DNA from: Cercophora sp. LCS_1
Lineage: Eukaryota; Ascomycota; Sordariomycetes; Sordariales; Lasiosphaeriaceae
Assembly (NCBI GenBank): GCA_036250225.1
Contig: JAPZLL010000048.1
Span: forward strand, 212,083-276,082
Direction: 5' to 3'
Length of the DNA stretch: 64,000 bases
Each line of letters begins with the position of its first letter. Within the stretch, counting starts at the first letter, position 1. The translations under genes were made by a program, and so were the position numbers. Shown here one piece after another: positions 55,064 to 64,000 of this stretch. The notes under the pieces are model-generated. The model saw only the letters and a list, made by a program, of their open reading frames with translations, did not search any database and was not told where the DNA came from.

Positions 55064-56173
55064 TCACCGCACAGCAACACGAACGGTCTGCCCCGGCATG
55101 ATCTCCGCCAACCATCTCCTCAAACCATCCTGCTCCTCCTCAACCGTCCTCTCGGGCAAACTCAACAACGCATCCTTGAGCACCTCATCGCCAGCCGTCG
55201 CCTCCGCGACCACCGCCTTCACCGTCTCGACCTTGCGCGCCGAATACTCCGTCACCCTCATCAAACCCACCCACGCCTCAAAGAAATCCACCAAGCTCAA
55301 ATGCATCAAGACATCCCCCTTATCAACCATCCTCAACGCCGCAAACTGCAACAGCCCCTCTCCCCTTCTCGGCCCCGATGCCGTCTCCCCACCATGCCCA
55401 TTCGTCAAGTGCACCGGCGTAGCCGCCGCAAACTCAGACCTCGTAACAGCCTCAAAATTCAACGCCGCTAACCTGAGCAACACGCGTAACAACCGGCCCT
55501 GCGCAAGCGAAAGCTGATGCGCATTCCCTTCCGTATCCGGATGCCGTCCAGAGCAGAGATCCAACACCAGCCCATACGTCGCCCGATCACCAAACACCCG
55601 CGCCCACATCCGCCCCTGGCCCGGCGCCTTACGCAGAACCAGCTCCGTCCCTTGCGCGCTTGTCGGCGGCGGCGGTAACGCGCAGTCGATATCGAGGATA
55701 TCACCGAGGACTTTGCCTCCTTTTTGCCCCACTTCGACTTGTGGCGCTGCGAGCCACCGACGCAGAAAGGCCGAGACGAGCGCCGGCATCGCGGAGAGGA
55801 TGGCTGCGTCGGCGGGGTTTGCCGCTGCTTTGTGGATGATGGCCAGGGCGAGGATGTTGGCTGCTGGGGCGGGGGAGTCGAGCGCTTGGATGAGGGATTC
55901 TTCGGAGGCGAGGGAGAGGACGTTTCGGAAGGAGACGGGGGACAGGAGCTTGATTGTTAGGCTGACGATGACGGCTGGGTCCGAGGTGTATTGTTTGAGG
56001 ATGGTGGTTAGTTTGGGGAGGAACCGGATCACCAGGGGCGGGATGTTGGATTCGGTTAGTTGGAGCTCGACGTCGTCGAACAGTTTGGGGTTCAGCGAAG
56101 TTGAGGGATCCGAGATCAGTGCTGTGAGGTGGGATTCGAGCTCGTCGAGCCCTGTTACGGGGACTGTTTCCAT
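55064..56173 (-). CDS. HSM3: HSM3-like protein (proteasome base chaperone / mismatch-repair related)
   Basis: The Met at 56173 gives 369 residues starting METVPVTGLDELESHL; an in-frame Met 18 codons upstream is possible but less likely. The all-helical protein contains KLFDDVELQLTESNIPPL, LTIKLLSPVSF and LALAIIHKAAANPADAAIL, which fit the N-terminal HSM3 domain of filamentous fungi. Yeast Hsm3 is an Arm/HEAT-repeat chaperone that helps assemble the Rpt ring of the 26S proteasome; its mismatch-repair link is genetic. The recognition is from remembered family features and could be off at the subfamily level. No intron was found. It acts in the cytosol/nucleus by inference. Confidence 0.65.
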   Translation of the reverse strand: METVPVTGLDELESHLTALISDPSTSLNPKLFDDVELQLTESNIPPLVIRFLPKLTTILKQYTSDPAVIVSLTIKLLSPVSFRNVLSLASEESLIQALDSPAPAANILALAIIHKAAANPADAAILSAMPALVSAFLRRWLAAPQVEVGQKGGKVLGDILDIDCALPPPPTSAQGTELVLRKAPGQGRMWARVFGDRATYGLVLDLCSGRHPDTEGNAHQLSLAQGRLLRVLLRLAALNFEAVTRSEFAAATPVHLTNGHGGETASGPRRGEGLLQFAALRMVDKGDVLMHLSLVDFFEAWVGLMRVTEYSARKVETVKAVVAEATAGDEVLKDALLSLPERTVEEEQDGLRRWLAEIMPGQTVRVAVR

Positions 56174-56734
56174 GTTGGTTTTGTGTTGGGAGAGTGCGCG
56201 CTGGTTGTCTCCTTGAAGTGCGCACACAGGTGGATGTTGTAGAAAGTCAAGGAGGGGTTGCTTGCCACTGGCAGCTCGAAGAGCTCCATGCCGTTGCGAC
56301 GGATCGGCAGGGTTAGTGCGGGGCCGTCAACCCCACCATGTGCAGGGGTCGCTTTAGCGGTGGGTACGGGTTCCTGGGACGCGCTGGCGCGCTAAGCTTT
56401 CAGCGGTGGGGGACGACCGGCACCGAAAAGATGTTGCGACCGAAAACTGCTTCGCTGCGCCAACTCAATTAACGGGTAGCACCGCGAAGACTAGTCAAGT
56501 TTCGCAATACATCACGGCCTTTCCACTTTTCAGACTTATAAAGTATCATCACTAATTTTTACTCGAACTCATCCACCTTAATCCCCATTGAGCCGCGCGC
56601 ATCAAATCCTCTCACGTTCGCCGAGTGACACCTCGAAATTACCCCACCATAGATCCTTCGAGCCTTCAATCGTTTGACGCATCGCCACCTGCCACAACCA
56701 TACAACATACGACGCGATCAATAGCGCTACGATC
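56174..56734. other. Divergent promoter region of HSM3 and RPC31 genes
   Basis: This 561-bp interval lies between divergent starts. No gene or repeat was recognised; TATAAA-like sequence occurs near 56536, upstream of the RPC31-like start. Confidence 0.45.
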
Positions 56735-57669
56735 ATGTCGGCCAGAGGAGGCGGTAGAGGAGGCGGCAGAGGAGGCCGCGGAGGGCGAGGGGGCGCTCGC
56801 GGCGGAAGTAGGAGCATCATGGCTAACAGTGTCCCCTGGGACGCCGACCCGACGCTAGTGTTGGACAGCAAACCAACGGAACTGTTCCCCGTATGCCCAC
56901 CCATCGTCCCTCATTCGTGACCCAACTAACCCCCATCCAGGCATACAAAGTCCCTCGCGCGCCTGCTCTAAACCGAAAAGAAGACAAACAAGTAGCGCAT
57001 TTCCTCCTCTTCCGCGAACAGCTACACGACTCCCCGCTCTACACCAAAAGTCGGTCGTTCGCAAAAGACGCCCGTAAGCCCCCCAAGGCCTACGGGCAAG
57101 AATGCAAAGGGTTCGGACACAAGACGAAAGCCGATATCGACCCCTTCACCGCAGTGCCGACGTACTCGAAAAAGTTTACACGCTCCGAGCGGCTTCTCCC
57201 TAGCTTCGAGTCACTCCCGTTCAACAAGCAGTTCTTCCCTCCCGAACTGCACGCAACATTAGACGGAGACGATGTGCCGAGTGGGCCAGCGGCTAAGAAG
57301 CGGAGGACGACCGGACCTAAGACTCTCGGGCTGTCGAATATTACCTCGCTTAAGACCGCTGAAGAACTGTTCCATATGGACGGGCATGAGGCTGGGGTTA
57401 ACGGGACGGGCGATATCAACAATGCAATCCGCGTCATTGACACATTGGAGAAGCGCGCCGAGAACGGGGAGGACGATGGATTCTTGTCTGACGAGGATGA
57501 CTGGACTAGACACCAGGGTGATGAGGACGGGGAGGGCAACTTTGAGGAGGAAGATCAGTACGACGACGAGTCTGGGGACGATTACGATGCCGAACAGTAC
57601 TTCGACGACGGTGACAACGAAGACTACGACGAGGGCGGAGGTGATGATGGGGGTGCTGAGGTCTTTTAA
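56735..57669 (+). CDS. RPC31: RNA polymerase III subunit Rpc31 (RPC7)
   Basis: Exons 56735-56890 and 56941-57669 join across a 50-bp intron with a CTAAC branch point to give 294 residues. The N-terminus is a Gly/Arg-rich stretch (residues 2-26). The conserved Rpc31 region with PWDADP, VPRAPALNRKED and SFAKDARKPP follows. The last ~70 residues are extremely acidic (DDESGDDYDAEQ and similar), the hallmark of this subunit. Rpc31 forms the Rpc82-Rpc34-Rpc31 subcomplex needed for initiation by Pol III in the nucleus. The Gly/Arg-rich N-terminal extension is longer than I expect from yeast. Confidence 0.85.
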
Positions 57670-57899
57670 GTTCGGCTTGCTTCGATATTCTTGCATATTC
57701 GGCGCACGGGTGAAGGTGCCGCACAGGCTAGGAAAACGGTAGTCTTTGAGATACCACGTTTGATGGGTTTCGTAGTGCTCCATTCACATTGTTATGTAGC
57801 AACCGTCTGCAACAGATACACATACATGATGTCTGGGTATACCAACAGATTTCCTGACGTCAAACGCTACTGATACAAGACATGCCTCTCCCCTGGAAT

Positions 57900-59515
57900 T
57901 TAACTGCCGTGACCCATGAAGTCTTTGAGTTGCAGCTCTGTGACACCCTCCTTGATACCGCCCACCACGCCAGCAACCTTGAGAATGCCCTCCTCGAAAT
58001 CGCGAAGCACGGCCGCCAGCTCGAGCACCCGCTCATCGACACCCCCTTGCACCCCCTGCTTCGACTGGGCCGACACACGCTGGAGCTGCTCGAGCATGTT
58101 GCCCTGCACCCCGCGCAAGTGCACTTCGATCTCCCCAAGGTTACTCTCAAACTTCTTCATCATCTCGTCCATCTCGTCAGCGGTTCGGGAGAAGAAGCTG
58201 ATCAGATCAGAGTTGCTCTCGGCGTCGACGTTTGAGCCGGCCCCGGCCGCTGTCGGCTGTCCCCTGGTTGACCACAAACCTGCCTGATGGTACTGCGTCG
58301 GCAGCTTTAGGTTATCCACGGCACGGAACGACAGCCGAGCGTTGTCCGCATCCGTCTTGATCATCTCCCGCAGTTGGTTGATGGCCACAATATCGCCAGA
58401 GAGTGCCGCTTGCGCGCCATCGGATTTCCGGCTCACGAAACCGACGTCCGTTGGGATGGCCGCCACCTGCTCGCCGTGGCCTGGGAGGAAGGCGTCAATA
58501 GCTTCCTTGTCTTTGATACACTTTTGGATGCCTTCGTCGATCATGGCGATTTGTTTTTGGAGGTCCTCCTGGAGGTCGTTGAACCGAGTCGTTCCCTGGA
58601 TATTGCTGACATCGATGCGGACGCCAGGCACACTTTGGTTTTGCTGGGCGATTGATTGGCCTAGAAGCCCACCTGCCTGCTGCTGGGGCTGGGCGGTTGA
58701 CTGACCAAGGCCACTGTATATCTTGTTAGTTCAGCTCAGGAATGGAGAGAGTAGCACTGACAACAAGCCTCCCGTCGCCGCGGGCTTCGCCGGCTGAGAA
58801 AACATGCCTCCGGTATTGGTGTTCGCTGTCGTGTTTCCAAAAAGCCCACCGCCCGCTTGGGGTTGTTGCTGTTGGGTAGACGCCCCGAACAATCCTCCTC
58901 CCTGCGCAGGCTGTGTCTGGTTCGTTGTTGACCCAAAGAGTCCTCCTATCTGCGCTGGTTGAGCGGTCGCAGTATTCCCAAAAAGTCCGCCTGACTGTTG
59001 CGGTTGTGCTGTATTGCTAAACAGTCCGCCACCCGTCGTCTGCTGTGGTTGAGCCGTTGTCGAGCCGAAGAGACCGCCGGTTTGTTGAGGTTGAGGGGCA
59101 GCTGGCTGGCCGAAGAGTCCGCCAGTCGCTTGAGGTTGCGTCGAGGTTTGCGCAGTTGAAGACCCGAACAGGCCTCCACCCTGTTGGGGCTGCTGCGTCG
59201 TTGTCGCACTTCCAAACAAGGATCCCGCGGCCTGGGGCTGCGAGGTTGCCGTGCCAAACAAAGAGCCGGACTGTGCAGGCTGAGACGCTGCGCTACCAAA
59301 GAGACCGCCTGCTGCCGGAGGTTGACTCGTATTGCTCCCACTGTGCGCGACAAAGTTAGAGTTCTATACGTCTCAGGGACCAAATGGGCGCGATCAACGG
59401 CGCAAGCGTCAAGGTCAATTGGCATGCGGCGGTTGGATAACACTCACAAAAGATTTGCGGATCCAGTATTGATGCTGAGCCCGCCCGGACCGCTGGCTGA
59501 CCGTGCGAGAGCCAT
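57900..59515 (-). CDS. NUP49: FG nucleoporin Nup49
   Basis: Three exons (59515-59448, 59340-58762, 58713-57900) splice in phase across introns of 107 and 48 bp to give 486 residues. The short first exon encodes MALARSASGPGGLSINTG. Exon 2 carries about a dozen GLFG repeats separated by Gln/Pro/Thr-rich spacers. Exon 3 holds the structured part: a coiled-coil region (QEDLQKQIAMIDEGIQKCI, ISFFSRTADEMDEMMKKFE) as in the Nup49/Nup58 subunit of the central-channel Nsp1-Nup57-Nup49 complex. The FG region binds transport receptors in the nuclear pore. The GLFG-then-coiled-coil order and total length fit the yeast protein. Confidence 0.88.
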
Positions 59516-59868
59516 TGCCAGCGAGGATTTGCCGTGAAGCGAGCCTCTGTGGAATGTGGATATAATTGCTTTTGTCTGGAATGGATGGGGCTGGGATGGT
59601 CTCAGTTGTTCGTTGCCCGACGTTTTTCTGCCCCACGACTGAGAGTCGCGTTAGAAAACAGCTGAAAGCGCGTTCAACAGTGGGTCCTAGCGCCACACCG
59701 CCTGCCTGATCCTCTCACCTTGCCGCAGGACCGGTCCTGCTTAGCTAATCCAGCCGACCTCACCTCTGAAGCCTCGAGGCAAAGTCCAAAGCCCAGGCGC
59801 CGCGAAAAGTCAATTTACTCTCTCCAGATTGCTCTTTGCGAACCGAGCGCGGCATTTTTAGTTCTACA
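59516..59868. other. Divergent promoter region of NUP49 and FIP1 genes
   Basis: This 353-bp interval lies between divergent housekeeping genes. No further feature was recognised. Confidence 0.5.
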
Positions 59869-61003
59869 ATGGATATCGACGAAGATGACGACTTCTACGC
59901 TCCCGACGAGCCCGAGGTTCCGGCGGCGCAACCAGCTCCAGCCGCAGCACCAGCGACCTCGAAGCCAGATGCAGGCGACGAGCTAGAGGAAGGCGAGGAG
60001 GAGGATGAAGGCGGCGAGATGGATGAGGATGAGGACTCAGTATGTTTTCCCTCTTGCCGCCCTATAGCCACGACTTCACCTAACCGGTACCCCAGGATAT
60101 CGACATTATTGTCGAGAACAAAGATCCATCCAAACCCACCCCCCCATCGTGAGTCCCCAGCTCCCACGTCCTCCCCACCAGCTAATAATAGCGCCAGACA
60201 ATCACGATACAGCGAGATTCGAAATATCCCACAGCGATCCGCAGCGACAGACACGACGGTCAAAGCAGCGCCAGTAAAGAAAGAGGACAGGCAGCCCGCA
60301 CTACAACACCCAGCCATCTCCACATCCAAAGTTGAAGTCAATGCCATACCGATACACAAGCCGACTGGCAAACCTCTAACCCAGGTCAACATTGACGAAG
60401 GTATGACCTCCAATCACACGTCGAGGATTCGAGCGCTAATCCATCTGTCCAGATCTCACAGACAACGACAAGCCATGGCGGAAGCCGGGCACTGATCTGT
60501 CCGACTACTTCAACTACGGGTTCGACGAGTTCACGTGGGCGCTCTATGCTCAGAAACAGGAGGCTCTCCGGGGGGAGTACAGCCAAGAAGCCGTCGCGCA
60601 AAGTAGCAAGAAGATGATGGAGGAGATGACGAACATGATGATGATGGGAGGCATGCTGCCCGGAATGGGTGGCGCCGGCGGTGCTGGAGCAGGCGGGGCA
60701 GCGGCAGCACCGATCCCAGGCATGGAGGGTATCCCGCCGGAAATGCAGGCCATGATGCAGCAACTCATGGCCAACGGCATGGACCCGAGTCAGATGGATG
60801 TTGGTGCTATGTATGCCGGCATGCAAAACGCTGCAGGTGCGGGTGGCGCAAGCGGACAAGGCGGTCAAGGGCAAAACTTTGGTGCTGGTTTCGGCGGGAA
60901 CCAGGGACAGGGCTACGGCTATGACCAGCAAATGGGTGGTACTGGAGGGCCGGGTGGCGGCGGAGGAGGCAGAGGAGGACGTGGTCGTGGCCGTAGGTGG
61001 TAA
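59869..61003 (+). CDS. FIP1: Pre-mRNA polyadenylation factor Fip1
   Basis: Four exons (59869-60039, 60096-60148, 60198-60400, 60453-61003) splice in phase to 325 residues; introns are 49-56 bp with CTAAC/CTAAT branch points. The N-terminus is acidic (MDIDEDDDFYAPDEP...), as in yeast Fip1, where it contacts poly(A) polymerase. The diagnostic Fip1 motif is at about 143-180 (DLTDNDKPWRKPGTDLSDYF, FNYGFDEFTW). The C-terminal half is low complexity: Met-rich, then Gly/Gln-rich, ending in an Arg-Gly tail (GRGGRGRGRRW). Fip1 is a scaffold of the cleavage and polyadenylation factor in the nucleus. The RGG tail differs from budding yeast and suggests RNA contact. Confidence 0.9.
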
Positions 61004-61129
61004 GACCATTGACGCTATAGATACGCATTCGCTACCCGATCCCAAGGCATAAACAAAGCGGACAGGGGACCCAAAAAGGTTAGGCCCCATTATTCATGCT
61101 ACTGGGACGGGTCTTGTCTGGGTGATAAT

Positions 61130-61400
61130 GGCACCAATAAAATTAAGGATGCCTTCTGCCCAAAAATAAAGGCCTGGTGAAAATCAAAGACGTCTTTTTC
61201 TACAAATAAAGCCTCGCGGAAATTAAGGGTGCCTCTTTTTACATTTCAAAGCCTCGCAAGAACCAAGGATGCCTCTTCCTGCAAATAAAAGCATTGCGAG
61301 AAATCAGGCACGTCTTTGTGTAGAATTCAAAGCCCCGTGAGAAATTAAGGACGCCCTGTTGTACGATTTAAAGCCTCGCAAGAAATTCTCTACCCCTAAG
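61130..61400 (+). repeat. Decayed ~40-bp tandem array, clearest locus
   Basis: Six to seven consecutive units of 39-41 bp share the plan AAATTAAGGATGCCTC, a T/A-rich middle with AAATAAAG, and CCTCGCAAG. Most differences between units are C/T or A/G changes. Similar units occur in four other intergenic places in the window. Confidence 0.75.
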
Positions 61401-61409
61401 GAAACTATC

Positions 61410-61860
61410 AACGCCCATCACTAAAATACAAAGACCCTCGGTAAAACACTGGCCCCAGCCCGCCGCCAACATCATCCCAAAGGTGTGAATTTCCCCCAAT
61501 GTTGCTTGCTGTCTGTGTATGTGGCCCGCAGGCCGGCGCGGACGACCAAAGCGCAAACCTCTACGGCCGCGTAAAACTTTGCGCCTCTATCACCAAAATA
61601 CCAAAGACCACCGCTGAAAAACTGGCCCAGCAAACCATATTGCTCCTCGTGCTCCAGCCTATGATGTCGGAGCGAGAGTGCTTCCTCGAACGCCGTCCAA
61701 AGACCCAGCAACACCTCTACGTCGACAACCTCATCCCGAAAGTGTATGCCCGAAGGCCGACCGGCACGCAAGCCGCCGCGGCCGCGTAGAATTTGGCGCC
61801 TCCATCAGAGAATACCGAACACCATCACTAACGAAATTGCCCCTGCCCGCCGGTTCAACA
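61410..61860 (+). repeat. Three diverged copies of a ~175-210-bp unit
   Basis: A phrase resembling CATCACNAAAATACAAAGAC plus a TGGCCC-like end recurs near 61415, 61592 and 61802. The last two copies are preceded by a similar GTGTATG...CCGCGTA segment. Deduced minus-strand frames of the two later copies also resemble each other. Confidence 0.5.
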
Positions 61861-62062
61861 ACCCATTGCGTCTCGTGATAGTCGTATAATAACCGTTCGA
61901 GAAAGATTTGGCCACGAATGATCGCCCACGCACCCTCCAATACCACCATCGCCGCCGCTGAACAGCCCAGCACGAACTCCTTCTGCTCCCCCAAGAGTCG
62001 CAGCGCTGGAGGGGGACTTGGCCCGCTTCCTCCTCCCGTAGGAGGGCCGACTCGAGGTTGTC

Positions 62063-62263
62063 CGGAGCCAAATGGCGCAGCCAATGAAGTATGGTTGTTG
62101 TCGTTTTGTTTTTTTAAAAAAAAAAAAAAATACGAAAAGAAATTGCTGGTCGGAAATTGGCTTTGAAAAAAAAAAAGAAAAGAGTTTGAGAAAAGAGTTT
62201 GGTAGTGCCGGACAAGACTTAATCAAAGAGGAAAAAGAGAAGAGGAGAGCAGAGCTCTCGAAA
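62063..62263 (-). repeat. T-rich dispersed repeat module, copy 3
   Basis: In reverse complement it follows the same block order as 26501-26736: TTTCGAGAGCTCTGCTCTCC, pyrimidine-rich sequence, T runs, CGACCAGCAATTTC and the GGCTGCGCC end. It lies about 660 bp from the tandem array at 61130-61400. Confidence 0.7.
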
Positions 62264-62479
62264 CGCTCGCTTAATACTATAGGCAAACGTGCACTCGACG
62301 CTGCACTTTCCATGCACATATCGGCCCTTCCTTACCATCTTATCAATGTTCATCTGCAACTCCCTAGCAACGACTGGGAAAGAACAACCTGTGCCGCCGC
62401 TGGCATCATTTCACGGTGCGTTCCTTACTGGCAGCCTTCGGCTTCGATCTCTTCGATTCGGCCGGCGATGCGCGACTTA

Positions 62480-62818
62480 AAGTTAAGGTAGTGTTCGAGA
62501 TTCTTGTCCCTGAGCATCATGGAGGCGATCACGCCGATGTGGAGCCGCTGAGACTCTAGACCTTCCCCCGTCACGACTGTCTGTTGTGTTTACTTGGCCG
62601 GGAGTGATTCAGGGGTAAGGGCTTGGCACCCCCTGAATAACCGAGATGCCGGTCAAAACACCATCGTCTAAGAGCGACGGAGAGTATTTAGAGTCGTGTT
62701 GAGAGGTAATACCATTATCATCAAAATTCTGTTTTGCAATATCTGCGTCGTGCCCGAATGGAGCTAGACGACGGGCATGGTATGAGCTTACACCGGCTGC
62801 ACTTTCGAAAACCGGCAT
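62480..62818 (-). CDS. Weak two-exon gene candidate
   Basis: A minus-strand frame from 62818 starts MPVFESAAGVSSYHARR. A 49-bp intron (donor GTGCCA, acceptor ACACAACAG) joins it in phase to a second exon reading TVVTGEGLESQRLHIGVIAS and ending EEIEAEGCQ near 62430-62490. The second exon has protein-like, helical composition. The donor is atypical, and the true start may be upstream in another exon. No family is recognised. Confidence 0.3.
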
Positions 62819-64000
62819 CGCCTAGATGATTCGCGTACTGCCCTGTTTGTGTACGCCGTTGTCTCCGTGCCGGGAAACCCCCTCCCACTACGGCTTCGCA
62901 TTGAAGTCTCCAGACTCGCAAAAAAGCAGACAGAACTTCGCCAACCGTTTTGAGTTGCCCGCTCGCCAAGGCACTGGGAGGGACCATGTCGCCCACGCCA
63001 CCGTCATCGAATCTGCCGCCTCCTAAATTGGTAATCAGGGCCTCCAAAGTCGTCACCCTACAAAATGAATTTTAAGGCTTGCTTGGATTTGTTTCATTTT
63101 GGCCCAGCTCAAGCATTAGCGTCTACGGTACCTAGGTAGCCTAGAGAGCCCAGGTTGCCTTCCAGGGGTCGGCTGGATAACGCACCAAGACCTTCTAGGC
63201 CAAGATCCCAAGCTCCGTGTCACTGAATTTGGAAAGCCGGCCGGCGTATCGCTGGTGATTCGTATCGTTTTTCGGATATCCTTTCTAATATTCTGTCGTC
63301 TTGTAATCTTGTTGTTCCACCTTTCTGTGTTACCTAGGTAGTTACTGTGAAGTTCAACGACTTGAGGCTCGTTGTGGTTGGCGATGACCCCCTTGGACTC
63401 GCGGGTTTTCGATTGGAAAATACTTTGGAACTCCTCGCGAGAAGCCGTTGCTTGGCCAATAACGGAGTCTGGGTTTGGCGGCGGATGAGACTCGAGCGCC
63501 CAGGGCTCGATGCTCAGCTTTCCACTGTGCCCGTCCATGACAGCATCCAGTAGCTTCTACGGCAAAAACAAATGTAAATGTCGATGCAAGGCTGCATAGG
63601 TGTTGCTGCAGATATGCTGGAAATGGGAGGAGCAAGGTCGATTAGAATCGGGGAATCCGAGCTTAGTGAAGACCGATTCTGCGGCTTCCGTCTATTGGTC
63701 GACAATGGACCCCTGCGTCGGCGCCTTAGTGACCCCAATTTCAGCGGCTGTGTCTATCCAGAATCGCCAGTAGAATTGGCTTCCTTGCTCTGAGGACAGA
63801 CGCAGCTGGTCAGCGTGAAATCGAGTACTCTAGGAAAGGGAACACTTCCATGCAGCTCGTGCCCGGGGGCAGCGGCGAGCAGGTCGACAATATCTGAATA
63901 CATATTGTTAAAACAGGGTGCTGCCCACAGGGTTCGTAGTACGTAACCAGGCAGCTTACAGTGGGTTTACCCACTGTAATACGCAGCGGAAGACTTGTGC

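Larger units (their letters stand above)
61004..64000. other. Repeat-bearing, gene-poor end of the window
   Basis: About 3 kb hold a ~40-bp unit array (61130-61400), three diverged copies of a larger unit (61410-61860), the third T-rich module (62063-62263) and a weak minus-strand gene candidate (62480-62818). Between 63100 and 63800 minus-strand frames of about 140 codons occur. One of them, from 63538, begins MDGHSGKLSIEPWALES and might be the first exon of a gene, but I cannot support a model. Confidence 0.4.

Noticed and set aside
63120..63345. Two palindromic ACCTAGGTA sites considered as terminal repeats
   Set aside because: They are short, isolated and have no matching flanks or enclosed element.

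Overview
The window reads as nuclear DNA of a filamentous ascomycete (Pezizomycotina, most likely Sordariomycetes). Supporting signs are short introns of about 46-117 bp with GT(A/G)AGT-type donors, CTAAC-type branch points and CAG/TAG acceptors; fungus-specific families (Zn2Cys6 regulator, CYP52-like P450, Rds1-like ferritin-fold protein, Mnn2-type mannosyltransferase, CPAF-like S41 peptidase); GC-rich coding sequence; and AT/poly-T-rich dispersed repeats between genes. No bacterial, viral or organellar genes, tRNA, rRNA or CRISPR array were recognised. All gene models below were assembled by reading splice sites by eye, and frames were checked arithmetically.

Layout. 1-3068: 3' end of a secreted S41-type peptidase, then two related small secreted cysteine-rich genes on the minus strand, one with an in-frame stop. 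3655-9444: RQT4/TRIP4-type ribosome-quality-control factor and a very large HST3/HST4-type sirtuin. 10367-21488: an accessory block that looks like a secondary-metabolism locus. It holds a seven-exon P450 diverging from an unusual protein with class I terpenoid-synthase-like motifs, then an Rds1-like protein, a CYP52-like P450 and a D-2-hydroxyacid dehydrogenase. 21489-27700: repeat-rich, gene-poor DNA around a Golgi mannosyltransferase gene. 27919-36392: a fungal-specific protein, a SET/MYND methyltransferase-like protein, a coiled-coil protein and a secreted protein. 38926-44145: a large cell-wall-type protein and a Zn2Cys6 transcription factor. 46557-61003: a dense housekeeping block (pyruvate dehydrogenase E2, Sec7 Arf-GEF, Hsm3-like proteasome chaperone, RNA polymerase III Rpc31, nucleoporin Nup49, Fip1). 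61004-64000: repeats and one weak gene candidate.

How parts relate. The housekeeping genes are functionally independent. The block at 10.4-21.5 kb is the best candidate for genes that act together: an atypical terpene-cyclase-like enzyme flanked by two oxygenases and a reductase/dehydrogenase. The shared promoter of the first two genes carries a 27-nt motif twice. The most notable non-coding structure is a composite dispersed repeat: a T-rich module in three copies, each near a decayed array of ~20/40-bp GATGC/GACGC units. A 66-nt coding-like fragment is also shared between two intergenic regions, and one copy has lost a Trp codon by a G-to-A change.
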